Assembly (NCBI RefSeq): GCF_002288925.2 | Contig: NW_022098093.1 | Span: 1,852,029 to 1,916,028, forward strand | DNA: 64,000 nucleotides | DNA from: Delphinapterus leucas | Taxonomy: Eukaryota; Chordata; Mammalia; Artiodactyla; Monodontidae | Direction: 5' to 3' | Shown here: positions 1 to 10,665 of the stretch, piece by piece | Numbering within the stretch: the first letter of the stretch is position 1 | How the letters are laid out: each line of letters opens with the position of its first letter | Position numbers and translations under genes: made by a program | The notes under the pieces: generated by a model | The model's database searches: none | Seen by the model: only the letters and a program-made list of their open reading frames with translations | Told to the model about the DNA's origin: nothing

Positions 1-213
1 CAATAATACATGTTGCTTAAATACAAGTTGACATTGGGGAAAAAATTCTCTACTACTCTTAAGTTTGGTTCTCTTCAATCAGACTTATTTAATGAATACC
101 TTACCCAAGATGTTTACTCTGTTTTCATATGTATGGAATCACCTGAACCGTGACTAACACCTTGAATCACCATCAAAATTTTAATTTTAAACCATCTTTA
201 AAAAATTGTTTTA

Positions 214-327
214 GGGACTTCCCTGGCAGTCCAGTGGTTAAGACTGCGCTTCCACTGCAGGGGGCATGGGTTCTATCCCTGGTCTGGGAACTAAGATCCC
301 GCGTGCTGCAAAGCGTGGCCAAAAAAC
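214..327 (+). mobile_element. CHR-1-type tRNA-derived SINE
   Basis: This short SINE has the CHR head (ACTTCCCTGGCAGTCCAGTGG), a B-box-like GGTTCTATCCC and a short A-rich tail. It is flanked by a perfect 14-bp TSD, AAAAAATTGTTTTA, at 200-213 and 328-341. The short form without the longer body resembles the copies at 43156 and 47215. Confidence 0.9.
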
Positions 328-354
328 AAAAAATTGTTTTAAATTATTGAGTCT

Positions 355-530
355 ACAAGGTGACAGACACTGTGCTGAGGTAGGGAGCGTATTGACGAAC
401 CAGACATTGCCACTATATTTGAGAACCTCTCTGTGGAGTATGAGAGAACTTAGAGTTCATTTAGCTTAACTTTCTCATTTTACAGGTGAGGAAACAGAGA
501 CTCAGTAAGAGTTGTGAGGCCTGATGGAAA
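355..530 (-). repeat. Probable MIR relic
   Basis: It contains a degraded CACTGTGCTGAGG block followed by TTTTACAGGTGAGGAAACAGAGACTCAG, the order expected for MIR read on the minus strand. Boundaries are approximate and the copy is highly decayed. Confidence 0.5.
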
Positions 531-1747
531 AGGTTTTGATTTATTCATAAGATTTTGATACGTCTGTGTGGAGTTACTTGTCAGTGAAAGGTGTTACGTA
601 TTTTGGCCAAAGGAGACAGTCAGCTTTCGTCCATGTGTGGATTACCTTTTCTTTGATCTTGCCTTTCTTTTTAATAGGCACGTGATTATGTAGATGATCT
701 TTGCTAAGCTTTTGGTTTATCTGGAACCAATTAATAGCTGGCACTCAAGTTCTTTGGAAACTCACAACTTAACTCTATTGGAAATTTCTTTACGGTTACT
801 ATTAGTACTTATTATTGATGTGCTTCTGACACCTCTCCCATTTATTATTATTCCTTGTTAAATTACTTCCTGAGAAGGCTCGAGAATGTTTTCCATCTTT
901 GATGGCACAGTTTATATTGACTTTCTCTGGGTGAAAGTGAAGTTCTGAGAAGAGACTGAAAGGAGTCATTTTTCTGTGTTTACAGAGGATGGAGGTGAAA
1001 ATCTCTTCGGTGGAGGAGAATTGGCCATGGAATTCAATTAACCTATCGCCGAGGGGGGATGGATTGTGTGCCGGGCGCTGTGCATGTTCAGTGGGAGGGG
1101 ATCATTGCCACCCCCGCTGGGGAGCCGCACCTGCCGCAGACGTGTGCAGCCTGGAGTGGGTGCATGGCTGTGTGAGCAGTGTGTCCAGGGCAAGCCAAGG
1201 AGCGGCCAGGGCTGCTCCCCCAGAAGCTTGGAGAAACATCTCTCTGCAGGAGATGGCTTCTGGGTTGGCCTAAGTGTAGGCTGGTTTCAACAGTTTACCA
1301 AAGAAAAAGAAGCGAGGCAACTAAAGCTATAGGCTGTAAAGGGACATGATACCCTCTGAGTCTACATGATAAAGCCAGGACCCTCGACTAAACTTAGGAC
1401 TGGCGGTGGTCTAGGGGAGAGCCTGCATCTCTCTGCAGTGTTGAGCGGCTCTTCTCCTCTTGGTAGCACTGTTAGAGCAGAGTTCTGGAATGGAGAGACC
1501 TCCTGTGCATACACTTGGGCTGATCAAGGCAAATGGACATAGACTTGAACTTCCCAGGAATGTGAGTTCTTAAATATGTCCAGAACCCCTCTACAATCTT
1601 CCAGGGAGTCTTGTCACACAGAGCCTCCTGGGTGGGTGTGAGTTGATGAGGGTTGTCCTGGCAAAAGCCATCTCATTTCCCTGCTGATCAGGGGAACTTC
1701 CCGGGGAAGGTCAGCATTCCGGAGGTTTCTTGTCTGAGGGAAGGGTG

Positions 1748-1896
1748 TCTGTGCGTGCGTGTGTATCTGTGCATTTGTGTGTACAGGTGTATTTTTGTGT
1801 GTATCTGTGTGTCTATATGTGCATCTGTTTATCTGTGTATAACTGTGTGTGTGCATCTGTGTATGAGTGTGTGTGTGTACATGTGTGTGTGCACAG
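1748..1896. repeat. GT-rich imperfect simple repeat
   Basis: The + strand alternates GT runs with ATCTGT and ATGTGC interruptions over about 150 bp. Cysteine/valine-rich or histidine/threonine-rich translations across it are artefacts of the repeat. Confidence 0.85.
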
Positions 1897-1962
1897 GGTG
1901 GAGGGAACAAAGCCGTGGAATGGGGAGGGGCATTAGGTTCCTGACTCAAAAAGCAAACACAG

Positions 1963-2167
1963 GGCTTCCCTGGTGGCGCAGTGGTTGAGAGTCTGCCTGC
2001 CGATGCAGGGGACGCGTGTTCGTGCCCCGGTCCGGGAAGATCCCACATGCCGCGGAGCGGCTGGGCCCGTGAGCCATGGCCACTGAGCCTGCGCGTCCGG
2101 AGCCTGTGCTCTGCAACGGGAGAGGCCACAACAGTGAGAGGCCTGTGTACCGCAAAAAAAAAAAATT
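1963..2167 (+). mobile_element. CHR-2-type SINE, young copy
   Basis: About 205 bp with an intact tRNA-like head, the GGCTGGGCCCGTGAGCCATGG body segment and a poly(A) tail. A perfect 15-bp TSD, AAAAAGCAAACACAG, lies at 1948-1962 and 2168-2182. It sits only 100 bp upstream of the PDZD2 splice acceptor, between that acceptor and any distal branch-point sequence. Confidence 0.95.
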
Positions 2168-2266
2168 AAAAAGCAAACACAGTCCTTCTGTAATACTCTC
2201 CTGCCATGCATGCTGTGTCAGAAGGCTCACTGTCGTGACCGGAATTTTTTGTTTTTCCTCTTCCAG

Positions 2267-2631
2267 GTGTGAACCAATCCAGGGGAGGTAGCCCTGTCGC
2301 TGCTGGTGGAACACCTCACTTCCAGGTCCTTTGCACGGGCCCCACTGTGAAATGAACCAAGCGCGGACTGGTCAGACACTTCCTTCCTTCCCTCATTGAC
2401 ACTCTGGGCCCAGTGATTGTTCCACTGTTGTTTTAATCGTGTCCCATCCTCCTCTTGCCAAAGCAAACAGCCAGAACTAGAGTAGGTCTTCCTTAGGCTT
2501 GTCTGCCAGCCTGAACATGAACACAGGCAAAGCTGAGGACAGCCCGCGTTCCCGTGGGACGAGGGGCCCCACAGGGCCCAGCCCCCTGGAGTAGGTTCTC
2601 TCATGATGTTGGCGTCTGGGAGTCGCCAACC
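2267..2631 (+). other. PDZD2: PDZD2 5' untranslated leader within the first coding exon
   Basis: This is the stretch from the predicted acceptor (TTCCAG at 2261-2266) to the ATG. Three upstream reading frames start with ATG: 2352-2399 (15 codons plus stop), 2517-2594 (25 codons plus stop), and 2603-2776, which overlaps the main start out of frame. The acceptor is chosen for its long pyrimidine tract; transcription could instead start inside this exon, so the true 5' boundary is uncertain. Confidence 0.6.
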
Positions 2632-3107
2632 ATGCCCATCACCCAGGACAATGCTGGGCTGCACCTGCCCCTCCTCTACCAGTGGCTGCAGAACAGCCTG
2701 CGGGAGGGCGGGGCCGGGCCGGAGCAGCGCCTCTGCCAGGCGGCCATCCGGAAGCTGCAGGAGTACATCCAGCTGAACTTTGCTGTGGACGAGAGTGCGG
2801 TCCCACCTGACCACAGCCCCACGGGGATGGAGATCTGTACTGTGTACCTCGCCAAGGAGCTGGGGGACGCAGAGACTGTGGGCCTTAGTTTTGGGAACAT
2901 CCCTGTTTTCGGGGACTATGGAGAAAAGCGCAGAGGGGGCAAGAAGAGGAAAACCCACCAGGGCCCCGTGCTGGATGTGGGCTGCATCTGGGTGACAGAG
3001 CTGAGGAAGAACAGCCCGGCAGGGAAGAGTGGGAAAGTCCGACTGCGGGATGAGATCCTCTCCCTGAATGGGCAGCTGATGGTCGGAGTTGATGTCACTG
3101 GGGCCAG
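2632..3107 (+). CDS. PDZD2: PDZ domain-containing protein 2, first coding exon (partial)
   Basis: This exon encodes the N-terminal 158 residues of PDZD2, a large scaffold protein with six PDZ domains that is known to be cleaved to a secreted C-terminal form. I recognise the N terminus (MPITQDN... LPLLYQWLQNSL) and its continuation into PDZ1. Residues 1-65 are a mostly helical N-terminal region. PDZ1 starts near residue 66 (MEICTVYL), with the carboxylate-binding loop GLSF at 84-87, a basic insertion KRRGGKKRKTH at 99-109 and the LRDEILSLNG strand at 138-147. The domain is cut by the intron before its second helix. The ATG has A at -3 and C at +4. The frame is open upstream to 2554 but has no in-frame ATG, so 2632 is the start. 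The exon ends after two bases (AG) of codon 159, i.e. a phase-2 donor. No frameshift or stop is seen, so the exon looks functional. Confidence 0.96.
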
Positions 3108-3113
3108 GTGAGT
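3105..3113 (+). other. PDZD2: 5' splice donor of the first PDZD2 coding exon
   Basis: CAG|GTGAGT is a near-consensus donor. The reading frame continues past it only to a stop a few codons into intron-like sequence, and the protein similarity to PDZD2 ends exactly here. Confidence 0.93.
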
Positions 3114-3699
3114 GGGGAGTGCCAGCTGGCGTGGGGGCAGGATGCGGAGCCCTTGTGGTTCACTTATGCCTGATGCTGGGATCCGCGGCTGCTGAGGGCT
3201 GTGAGTCCTACTGTGGCGATTAGCCAGTGGCATTTATCTTACAGAGGGAAAATACACACTCTAAGTTGAAGTTTTTTGGTATTTGTATGTTTCTCTTTTT
3301 GCTTCCTTATCTCTTAGAAGACTCAGGCTCAAAGTTTCTCCTTTTTCCTTGAAACCTGGGTTAGAAAGAAGAGAAACAGTACATAAGAGTATGAGAAATG
3401 TCACATTGAGTTAGACCCTCTTTTCCATTCAACCTAGCATCTCACCTCTAATCGGAGCAACAGAGATTAGGTCCTGGTTATGTTTCCATCTGCCTGTCCC
3501 ATATCACCTTTGTCACAGACTCACAGTCCAGAAGACCCTTGAGATGCTTAGAAATGTCTTTAGACCATCCCCCACCCCGCCAGTTTCCCCATCCTGGAAG
3601 ATCCATTTGGATCTTATCTGAATGAACATATTTCTGTTTTCTACCCATGTGACAACCTACCATGGCAGTAAGTTACGATTGGCCTGTTCTGTTGTTTTC

Positions 3700-4330
3700 T
3701 GGGTGAGTTAGGGTCTCTAAGACCGCTCTCAGCTTCAGTGATTTACTTGGGGAACTCACAGAGCTCAGAAAAGCTATTATACTCACGGTTACAGTTTATC
3801 ACAATGAAAGGAATCAGATTAAAGTCAACAAAGGTAAAAGGGTGCATAGAGTAGAGTCCAGGAGAGACCAGGAACAAGCTTCCAGTTGTCCTCTCCTAGC
3901 AGAGCTGTACAGAAGCACTCAATTCTCTCAGCAATGATGTGTGACAACACTTAACGGAGTATTGTTAACCAGGCGAGTTTGCCCAAGCCTTGGTGTCCAG
4001 ATATTTTATTGGGGGTCAGTCACACAAGCACTCCATGCCTGTGTAGCTGACCTTAGTCACTAAGTATCCAGTCCTTTCAGAGACCAAACTAGTAACACAT
4101 GGCCCAAAGCCGCCATCATAGATCACATTATTAGCATAAACTATCTGGTGTGGCCCAAGGCCCCAGGTATACAAAGACACTCTTATCAGGCAGGATATTT
4201 CAAGAGCTTAGACGTTACCTCCCAGGAGCTGGTCAAGGGACATTCCTTTCTTTGGAATGCACAGGTATTGAATACCCCAAACCTGCCAAGTTAATCCATT
4301 ACTGCACACCAGGGTTTTAACGATGGGTAT
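3700..4330 (-). mobile_element. Ancient ERV LTR-like repeat, antisense
   Basis: The + strand has the recurrent blocks ACTCACAGAGCTCAGAAAAGC, CAGTTTATCACAATGAAAGG, TTTTATTGGGGGTCAGTCAC and ATCAGGCAGGATATTTC, which I recognise as a mammalian LTR in reverse. The subfamily was not resolved and the edges are approximate. The flanking 3108-3700 and 4330-5210 stretches show no gene or clear repeat. Confidence 0.6.
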
Positions 4331-5209
4331 ATATGAAAGAGACAGGAAAAGAGAAGTTTGAAGATATTCTGAGATGCGTAAGTTTTGTCAAGCCTTCAGG
4401 GGCTCCTGTGAGGATGGATGTCTCCTATATCCCAGAAGGAGAGGATCATAGAGAGAAGGGCACCTTGGAAATCATGGTGACCTTTTGATGGGGGACACAT
4501 CTAACCCGAGAAGACCTTGAAGAGAGAAAAACAGTGCAAAAATACCTTGACTTCAATCTTTTCCTTCCCTTCCGTCTCCTACCAGAGCTTCCCATCAATG
4601 GGAATCAGCCAGGGACAAGGGATCCCACTGATGTTGTTCATATGTGTGAGCCTCCTGGGACAAAAGGCAGGGTAGAAAAGGGTGGAGAGTGGATATGGGG
4701 CAGGGGGGGTCAAACAAGAAGTCATTAGGCACATGCAACGTGGTCTGAGTTTAAATGAGCCAGTTCATGGAAAGCACATAGCACAGGGCTGGCTGGTTGA
4801 TGTGAGTATTTACTCAGTAGACACTTTCACTAGTATTTCCTTTGGGTTGCCTCTTGGACTGATGGGGTGCTCTTGGCTAATGGCTGAGTGCCTAACTGGC
4901 AGTTCCTGGGAGATAACTGCTCATTTTCAAGGAGTGATGTTGCAGATAAATGTTTTTATTTGGGATTAGAGATGGCTCTTAGCAAAGAAGCAATACTGAC
5001 CACCGTAGCACTCAAGATGCTACAAGGACTTGATAAGGTGACTCTACTCCCTGGTGGTGGGTTCCTTAGGGTTAGAAGTGGGGATCACTATGAGGCAGCC
5101 CTTTCAAAGCTATTCTTGAAGGTCCTCATCATTTGCAGCTGTCTGATTTGAAGGGAGTGGGTTTGGATGGAGAGGTAGCAGGAGGAGCATGGAGGGCACA
5201 TCCAGCAGG

Positions 5210-5440
5210 AGAGTGCTGTGGTCAGGAGCTGCAGCTCTGAAGCCAGACAACCGGGGCTGCCTCCCCAGGTTTCCCCACTTACCAGCTGGTCGACCTTGGG
5301 AAAATCATCCCTCTCAGACTCTGATTTCCCATCTGTGAAATAAGAACAAATATCTATTGATAACAATGACTAAATGATGAAATAATGCACATGTGGGACT
5401 TAGTACTATGCCTAGTACAATAAATCGTGCTCAATAAAAG
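5210..5440 (+). repeat. MIR SINE relic
   Basis: Blocks appear in sense order: CTCTGAAGCCAGACA, CCACTTACCAGCTGG, GACCTTGGGAAAATCA, TTCCCATCTGTGAAATAAG and CTCAATAAA at the 3' end. It is close to full length but diverged. Confidence 0.75.
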
Positions 5441-6334
5441 CATCAGGATGACTATTGTACATGGAGAGTGTTTTGGAAGACTGGGATTTTCTTATCCAGT
5501 AGATTGGTGGAGTCTTTAGGACATTGGAGAAAGTCTTCCCGTACTTGGGAAATGTTCCTTATCTGTTTAGAAAGCTCTTCTCTTGTACTACTTAAGGCTG
5601 TGGAGTCTTTAAGAGGCAAAGTTTTCTGTCCCATGCTCTGAAAGTACATCTGGCCCTGGAATAAGATGGTTTGACAGCTACAGGGGAAGATTCCTTGGTG
5701 ATTTTTAATTTACTCGTTGGAGCAAGTGATAGGATGATGCCCATTTTGCAAAGAAAGAAGATACAGAAGAATAGAAAGGTGATGGGCTCAGGGTCATGAG
5801 AAGATGGAACAAAGCACTAGACTCTTTCATGGAAGCTCTGAGGAAGGAGCAAGTATGATGTGATGGAAGAAGCAGTAGGACTGAGCCTGGGATTCTGGGT
5901 TCTCTCCACATGTCTTCTGGAAACTAGCTTTGAGACCCTGGGTAAGTGTGTCAGGGTAGCAGAGTGGGGATGGGAAGGAAGTTCGCCACCTTTGCTAACA
6001 TATTAGGAGAGATCTATGAAACATTTCACTTGGGCCACCTGAGCTGGTGTTTTGGTTCCAGAAGCCCGCAGAGGTGAAGTGGTGTTCCCGTGATGCCCGG
6101 CCAGTGATAACTGGCAGAGCCGACTCTCATTCTCCCTCTGCTGACTCCCAGCTGGATACCCGATCCAGTGCACCACTCCACCTAGGGTGGTCAGGAAGAA
6201 ACATTCAGGCAGGTGTGGCCAGTTGGCATCTGGGCTAAAATAGCTGAAGAGGAGGATCTTGGGGAATGGAAATAGGAAAAAGGTCAAGGAACAGGCCTGT
6301 GGGTGTTCTAAAATGTGCCTGGCATTTGTTTGAA
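5441..6334. other. Intronic stretch without recognised features
   Basis: Short open frames on both strands show no domain, start context or splice signals that would support a gene. No recognisable repeat was identified. Confidence 0.6.
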
Positions 6335-6890
6335 TCAAGTATGGTAAGACCTGCAGACGGGGAAACGACTGTCATGAAGGAAGAAGTTTATGCTCACAGA
6401 TTCCTAGAAACAGGGAGCACAGCACACTTTGCAGGGCCACAGGGGGAAACACCAGCGTTGGTCAGGAGGCAGAGCGGGGAGAGGGGAAGGCATGGCCCAA
6501 AGCCTTTATTGGGGGTTTCAAGGGATGGATTGGGCGAGGCATGGTAGGTACACTGAGTAATCCTAGGATAGGATAGTTTGAGTAATTTTGGCAGGCTCTG
6601 AGCTATAGGGGTGGTCTCTAGTTGTCCAGTACCTGACCCCAGGTGATTTAGACAGGGACGTGTGGGCTTGATGTGTAAGAGTTTGATAAAGAAGACAGCC
6701 TGGGTGTGGGCTCTGGGCTGGCTGGTTAGTGTAGCAAAGGCACATTCCCAGGGGAATTGTTTGCTATATCTAGGAATTAGCTGGCCCCAGGGTGGTTGGG
6801 GGGAGGGGACGGGGGAGGCAGTCTCTCCAGGATCAAAGTCCCAAACGCCAGAGCATCGAGAATACAGAAACTAAGGAAACAGTTACTGTA
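6335..6890 (-). mobile_element. Probable solo LTR, antisense
   Basis: The region carries a reversed poly(A) signal (TTTATT at about 6507 inside AAGCCTTTATTGGGGG, reading CCCCCAATAAAGGCTT on the minus strand) and GC-rich U3/R-like text around it. No internal viral gene adjoins it. The exact family and ends are not resolved, and the following 6890-7190 bp may belong to the same element. Confidence 0.45.
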
Positions 6891-7270
6891 CTGGGCTTCC
6901 AGGAATTTTCCATGGCTAAGGAAGTAAATCCTCCAAACATAACTTTCCTACTAGTGAACAGTCATGGTTCTGAACTTCCCTTCTCTGATGGGGCTATTGT
7001 GTGTGTGCTGGATGGTGAAGGGCCAGGTAAGGGAAGGTCTACCCAGATCCCCTCAGATGTAGGGGTAGGAGAAGGAGAAGGCCAAGACCCTCTGCTTGGT
7101 CTTCAAGACAGTATGAAAGTGAATCAAGTAATGAGGCAAGGGCTCCTGGAGTCCTGACTTCCCAATACCCATAACAACCAGCAAGTTCACAAGACAGCAG
7201 AGAGACAAGGTCGATTTTTCAAGATTCACTCCTTAGTTCTCTGGCATAATTATAAGAAATGCTGTTTATT

Positions 7271-7514
7271 TATTTTATTTTTTTACATCTTTATTGGAGT
7301 ATAATTGCTTTACAATGATGTGTTAGTTTCTGCTTTATAACAAAGCAAATCAGTTATGCATAGACACGTGTTCCCATATCTCTTCCCTCTTGCATCTCCC
7401 TCCCTCCCACCCTCCCTATCCCACCCCTCCAGGCAGTCACAAAGCACCCCGCTGATCTCCCTGTGCTATGCGGCTGCTTCCCACTAGCTATCTACCTTAC
7501 GTTTGGTAGTGTAA
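7271..7514 (-). mobile_element. 5'-truncated L1 3' end, with TSD
   Basis: The + strand reads T-rich DNA followed by CTTTATTGGAGTATAATTGC, the reverse complement of an L1 3' UTR. The 14-bp TSD AAATGCTGTTTATT at 7257-7270 and 7515-7528 marks a target-primed insertion of only about 244 bp. Confidence 0.92.
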
Positions 7515-7524
7515 AAATGCTGTT

Positions 7525-7700
7525 TATTGAGCAGTTGCTACCATAGGGACACTCTGCCACCCACTGTGATTTAATACATACCACAACTTTATAAAGGACA
7601 GCTTTAGATGAGAACCTTGACCACAGAGAGGCCATGTGACTTTTCCAAGGTCACCTAAGAAAGCGAGAACCAGATGTGAACTTGGGTCAAGCTGCCACCA
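7525..7700 (-). repeat. MIR relic, antisense
   Basis: A decayed MIR in reverse: TGATTTAATACATACCACAACTTTATAAAGG, then GAGAGGCCATGTGACTTTTCC and CAAGGTCACCTAAG. It directly abuts the L1 insertion above, which may have landed in it. Confidence 0.65.
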
Positions 7701-7823
7701 CATTCTGTGTTCCTAACTTCTGTGCTGTACTACCTCAAATCTGCACCAGAGTTATACATTGGTCCTGTCACCTTTACTTGTAAGCAACAGATTTCAGGTG
7801 TCAGTACACTAACATCCCTCCCG

Positions 7824-7839
7824 CCCCCCCCCCCCCCCC
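7824..7839 (+). repeat. Poly(C) tract
   Basis: Sixteen consecutive C bases. Its length in the assembly is error-prone. Confidence 0.9.
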
Positions 7840-7960
7840 TCACCGACACAATAAGTCATCCACAATATCACTTGGAATTATAATAGGGGGCACTCTTTTG
7901 GGCAATCCGTTCTGTTCCTTCTCTTGAGTTTGATTTAGAATTCAAAACTCCCTTAGATGA

Positions 7961-8398
7961 TGTTATGGGGTGAATCATGTGTCCCACCTCCCAAATTCAC
8001 ACGTTGAAGTCCTAACCCCCCAGAACCTCAGAACATGGCCTTATTTGGAAATAGGGTCATTGCGGATGTAATTAGTTAAGATGAGGTCGTATGGGAGTAA
8101 GGTGGGCCCCGATCTAATAGGACTAGTGTCCTTATAAAAAGGGCAGATCTGGGGATAGACATGCACACAGGGAGAATGCCACGTGAAGGTTGGCACCATG
8201 CTGCTTCAAGCCAAGGAATTACGAGAAGCTAAGAGAGGGACCTGGAACAGATATTTCTCCAGTACTCAGAGGGAGCATAGTTCTGCCAACACCTTGATCT
8301 TGGACTTTTAGCATCCAGAACTATACGACACATTTCTGTCGCTTAGGCCACTTGGTTTGTGGTACTTTATTTTGACAGCGCTAGCAAACTAGTGTACA
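7961..8398 (+). mobile_element. MaLR/MLT1-like solo LTR
   Basis: It starts TGTTATGGGGTGAATC and ends near CTAGTGTACA, giving TG...CA termini over about 438 bp. Internal blocks CCTTATTTGGAAATAGGGTC, GTGTCCTTATAAAAAGG (TATA-like) and CACTTGGTTTGTGGTACTTT are characteristic of mammalian MaLR-type LTRs. No internal region follows. Confidence 0.8.
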
Positions 8399-9309
8399 TG
8401 ATATTTTGACCCTGTCACCTATGGCCAGTGAGTTATTCAGGCAATTTCCTCCCTGACAAGGTGACTCTGGAAACTTTAGAGCACTGTGGATGTTTTCGGA
8501 AAAGAACACTCTAAAGATCGCATGTGTGCTGAGCATGGGAGAAGCAGGTGCCAAGTGTAGAAGATGAGGTCATGGTTGGCTTATTTTAAAAATTCGTTTA
8601 GGGTCAATTTGGAAAGTTCATCCCTGGGGGAAGAGCAGAGAATTCACAGCCATGAGTTTGACACCCTTCTGCACCCCAGAACCGGTTCCAAAGCTTAACC
8701 TGTGACTGTCCCAAAATTGCAGATCCCTCTCTGCTTTTTCCCTGACTGACAATCACGAGGTCAGCAGTTTGCTTCCAGCATCCCCAAGTAGTGCTGGGAA
8801 CCCCTCATTCTTTTGAGCGGTAACAGCATCATCGCAGAGTGAGCTTCTAGGAAACTTTCTGAGACGGCGAGGGATACCAGTAACGTTTGATGTCACATGC
8901 CCCATCTGTCAGGCGTAGCTGGTAACAAACACATGGAGGAAAGTTTTTGTCTGCGACTCTATCATACCTACTGTGGGGAAGATGAGATTTTCTGGAATGT
9001 TCTGTATATGTCTTTTTGGCGACCGGAGAACTGGGAAGGTTTTTTAGATTATTTCCTGCAAGGAATACTTTGTAACCCCATTCCCTCCCTCCCTCCCTCC
9101 GCTAGCTTTCTATAAGTAAACCAGATCCGTTCCCTGCGGACAGATTGTTCCAAATTGGTAACAAAATGTGGAATTAATTAAAACACAACCCACACACCAA
9201 AATAAAAACAAGTAGCCTTTTCTGAAAAGTAAAAGGGCCCATGTTCCACTTCAAATGTATTTTTCAGGATGTGAACCTCAAGTGGACTATTTTGTACATT
9301 AGTACATAT
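8399..9309. other. Intronic stretch without recognised features
   Basis: Apparently unique sequence with a short CCCT repeat near 9085. No gene, RNA or clear transposon could be identified. Confidence 0.55.
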
Positions 9310-9525
9310 GAGCAGGGCACAGAGCAAAGAACAGGGGCCTCGGAGAGGTGGACCTGACTCTCAGCCCCGCTTATTGGCTGTGTGGTAAGGTTACCTCAGC
9401 CATGGGAGGTTGATGCTTTCCCCAACAGGGTCATTTAGTGGGTGAGATAAGATGATTTATTTAATGTACTGAATAGGCCTCTGGCACATGGTAGATGTTC
9501 AATCAAAGGTAGCTTTTAACACCCT
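9310..9525 (+). repeat. MIR relic
   Basis: Degraded sense MIR: AGCCCCGCTTATTGGCTGTGTGG, GATTTATTTAATGTACTGAATAGG and CTGGCACATGGTAGATGTTCAAT. Confidence 0.65.
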
Positions 9526-10500
9526 TCCTGGTTGGCCTCAGGCGACCTGACCCCAGGGCACAGCATGAACGGAGAAAAAGCCCTTGAGTTTGAGGGTCAG
9601 AGAAGAGCCTAAAACTCTGTCAGTTTGCTCAGCAGGAAAGGGGATAATCTTCAGCCCAGAAACCGGGGTGATATTCAAACACTGAGCGACCTTTGTGGCG
9701 TGGGTACCAGCCTGTAGGAAAGGATGCCAGTGCATCCTGGCGCCCCACAGAGCCAGACTGCACCTTTGAGTTACTGGGGTGTGAGATATATATGTGGTCC
9801 CAGGAGAGGGGCCAGGGTGCTGGGCTTGCAGGAGGACCTGGGGAGCTCAGGGTGATTGGCCAGCTGGTACAGGGGCGTTACTACTGGGCGAACTAGCTGA
9901 ATGTCAGCCCTGGCCAGAGGTAACCTTCAGCACAGCACTAACTGCGTGTAAAATTAAATTTAGAGTTGTTACAAGCTCAGACACCGGTTACCCATGGCAA
10001 CCCTGAGTTCCCTCTAGGTTATAGCAGATTTTAAACAGAGTGTCAGGAGGCTGCTAGAAGGTGTTGCTTGGAGAAATGGCTGCAGGTAGTGATGTAGGAG
10101 ATTGCAGGAAGGAAGAATTGCCAATTATAGCTTTATAATATAGTCTCTGGGGACATTACGCATGAGGGTCCTGCTTACCTGAATACTGTGCCCAGAGGCA
10201 CCAGGGCTCTATTCAGGACTGTATATATAGTAAGAGGTAGTCATCATGATGACCTAGAACATTCAGGAAAGGTTAAATTATATTCAGTTTTCGATTTAAG
10301 AAGCCAGAGAGGCGTGTAATACACTTCAGAAAGATTCCATTACAGAAGGTTAAAAGGAAAACAAATTTCAGCATTTAAAATGCAATTATCTGGAAAAGTC
10401 GTCACGTGGAACAGCCCATTCCCCAAGGATGCGGCGTCAATGGAGCATTACAGGACCTTACATTCGTGCCCACTTCATTCTTCTCAGCCTGCTTTCCTCA
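9526..10500. other. Intronic stretch without recognised features
   Basis: No gene or clear repeat. Short open frames lack any recognisable domain. Confidence 0.55.
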
Positions 10501-10665
10501 CATGCTATTGCATTTTATGTCTTGTTTTCTGGAAGGCAGCCCAGAGTTCATCCAAGTCCTATTTTATCATCGTACCAAGGAGGAAACTGAGGCTCCAGGA
10601 GGTGGTTTCCTGGGGTCAAGAATCTTCTTAAGAGAAGAGCAAGGACCAGAATTCAGGGCCTCTTC
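10500..10665 (-). repeat. Possible MIR relic, antisense
   Basis: The block ACCAAGGAGGAAACTGAGGCTCCAG followed by GACCAGAATTCAGGGCC is the reverse-MIR pattern. Only the core is recognisable. Confidence 0.5.

Larger units (their letters stand above)
1..2266 (+). other. PDZD2: Intron upstream of the first PDZD2 coding exon
   Basis: No coding exon is supported here. The stretch ends in a good 3' splice site: a T/C-rich tract from about 2244 followed by TTCCAG at 2261-2266. It holds two CHR SINEs, a probable MIR relic and a GT-rich simple repeat, listed separately. The rest (about 530-1740) looks unique and carries no recognisable gene. Assignment as a 5' UTR intron is inferred from the position before the ATG exon. 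Confidence 0.7.

Noticed and set aside
989..1273. 94-codon + strand frame preceded by a pyrimidine-AG
   Set aside because: No similarity recognised, low-quality acceptor and no matching donor; more likely chance in the intron.
1614..2129. 171-codon minus-strand frame
   Set aside because: It runs through a GT repeat and a SINE, both of which explain its length.
2554..2631. Extension of PDZD2 26 codons upstream of the ATG
   Set aside because: The frame is open but its only start is a GTG; the ATG at 2632 has a good context and matches the known PDZD2 N terminus.
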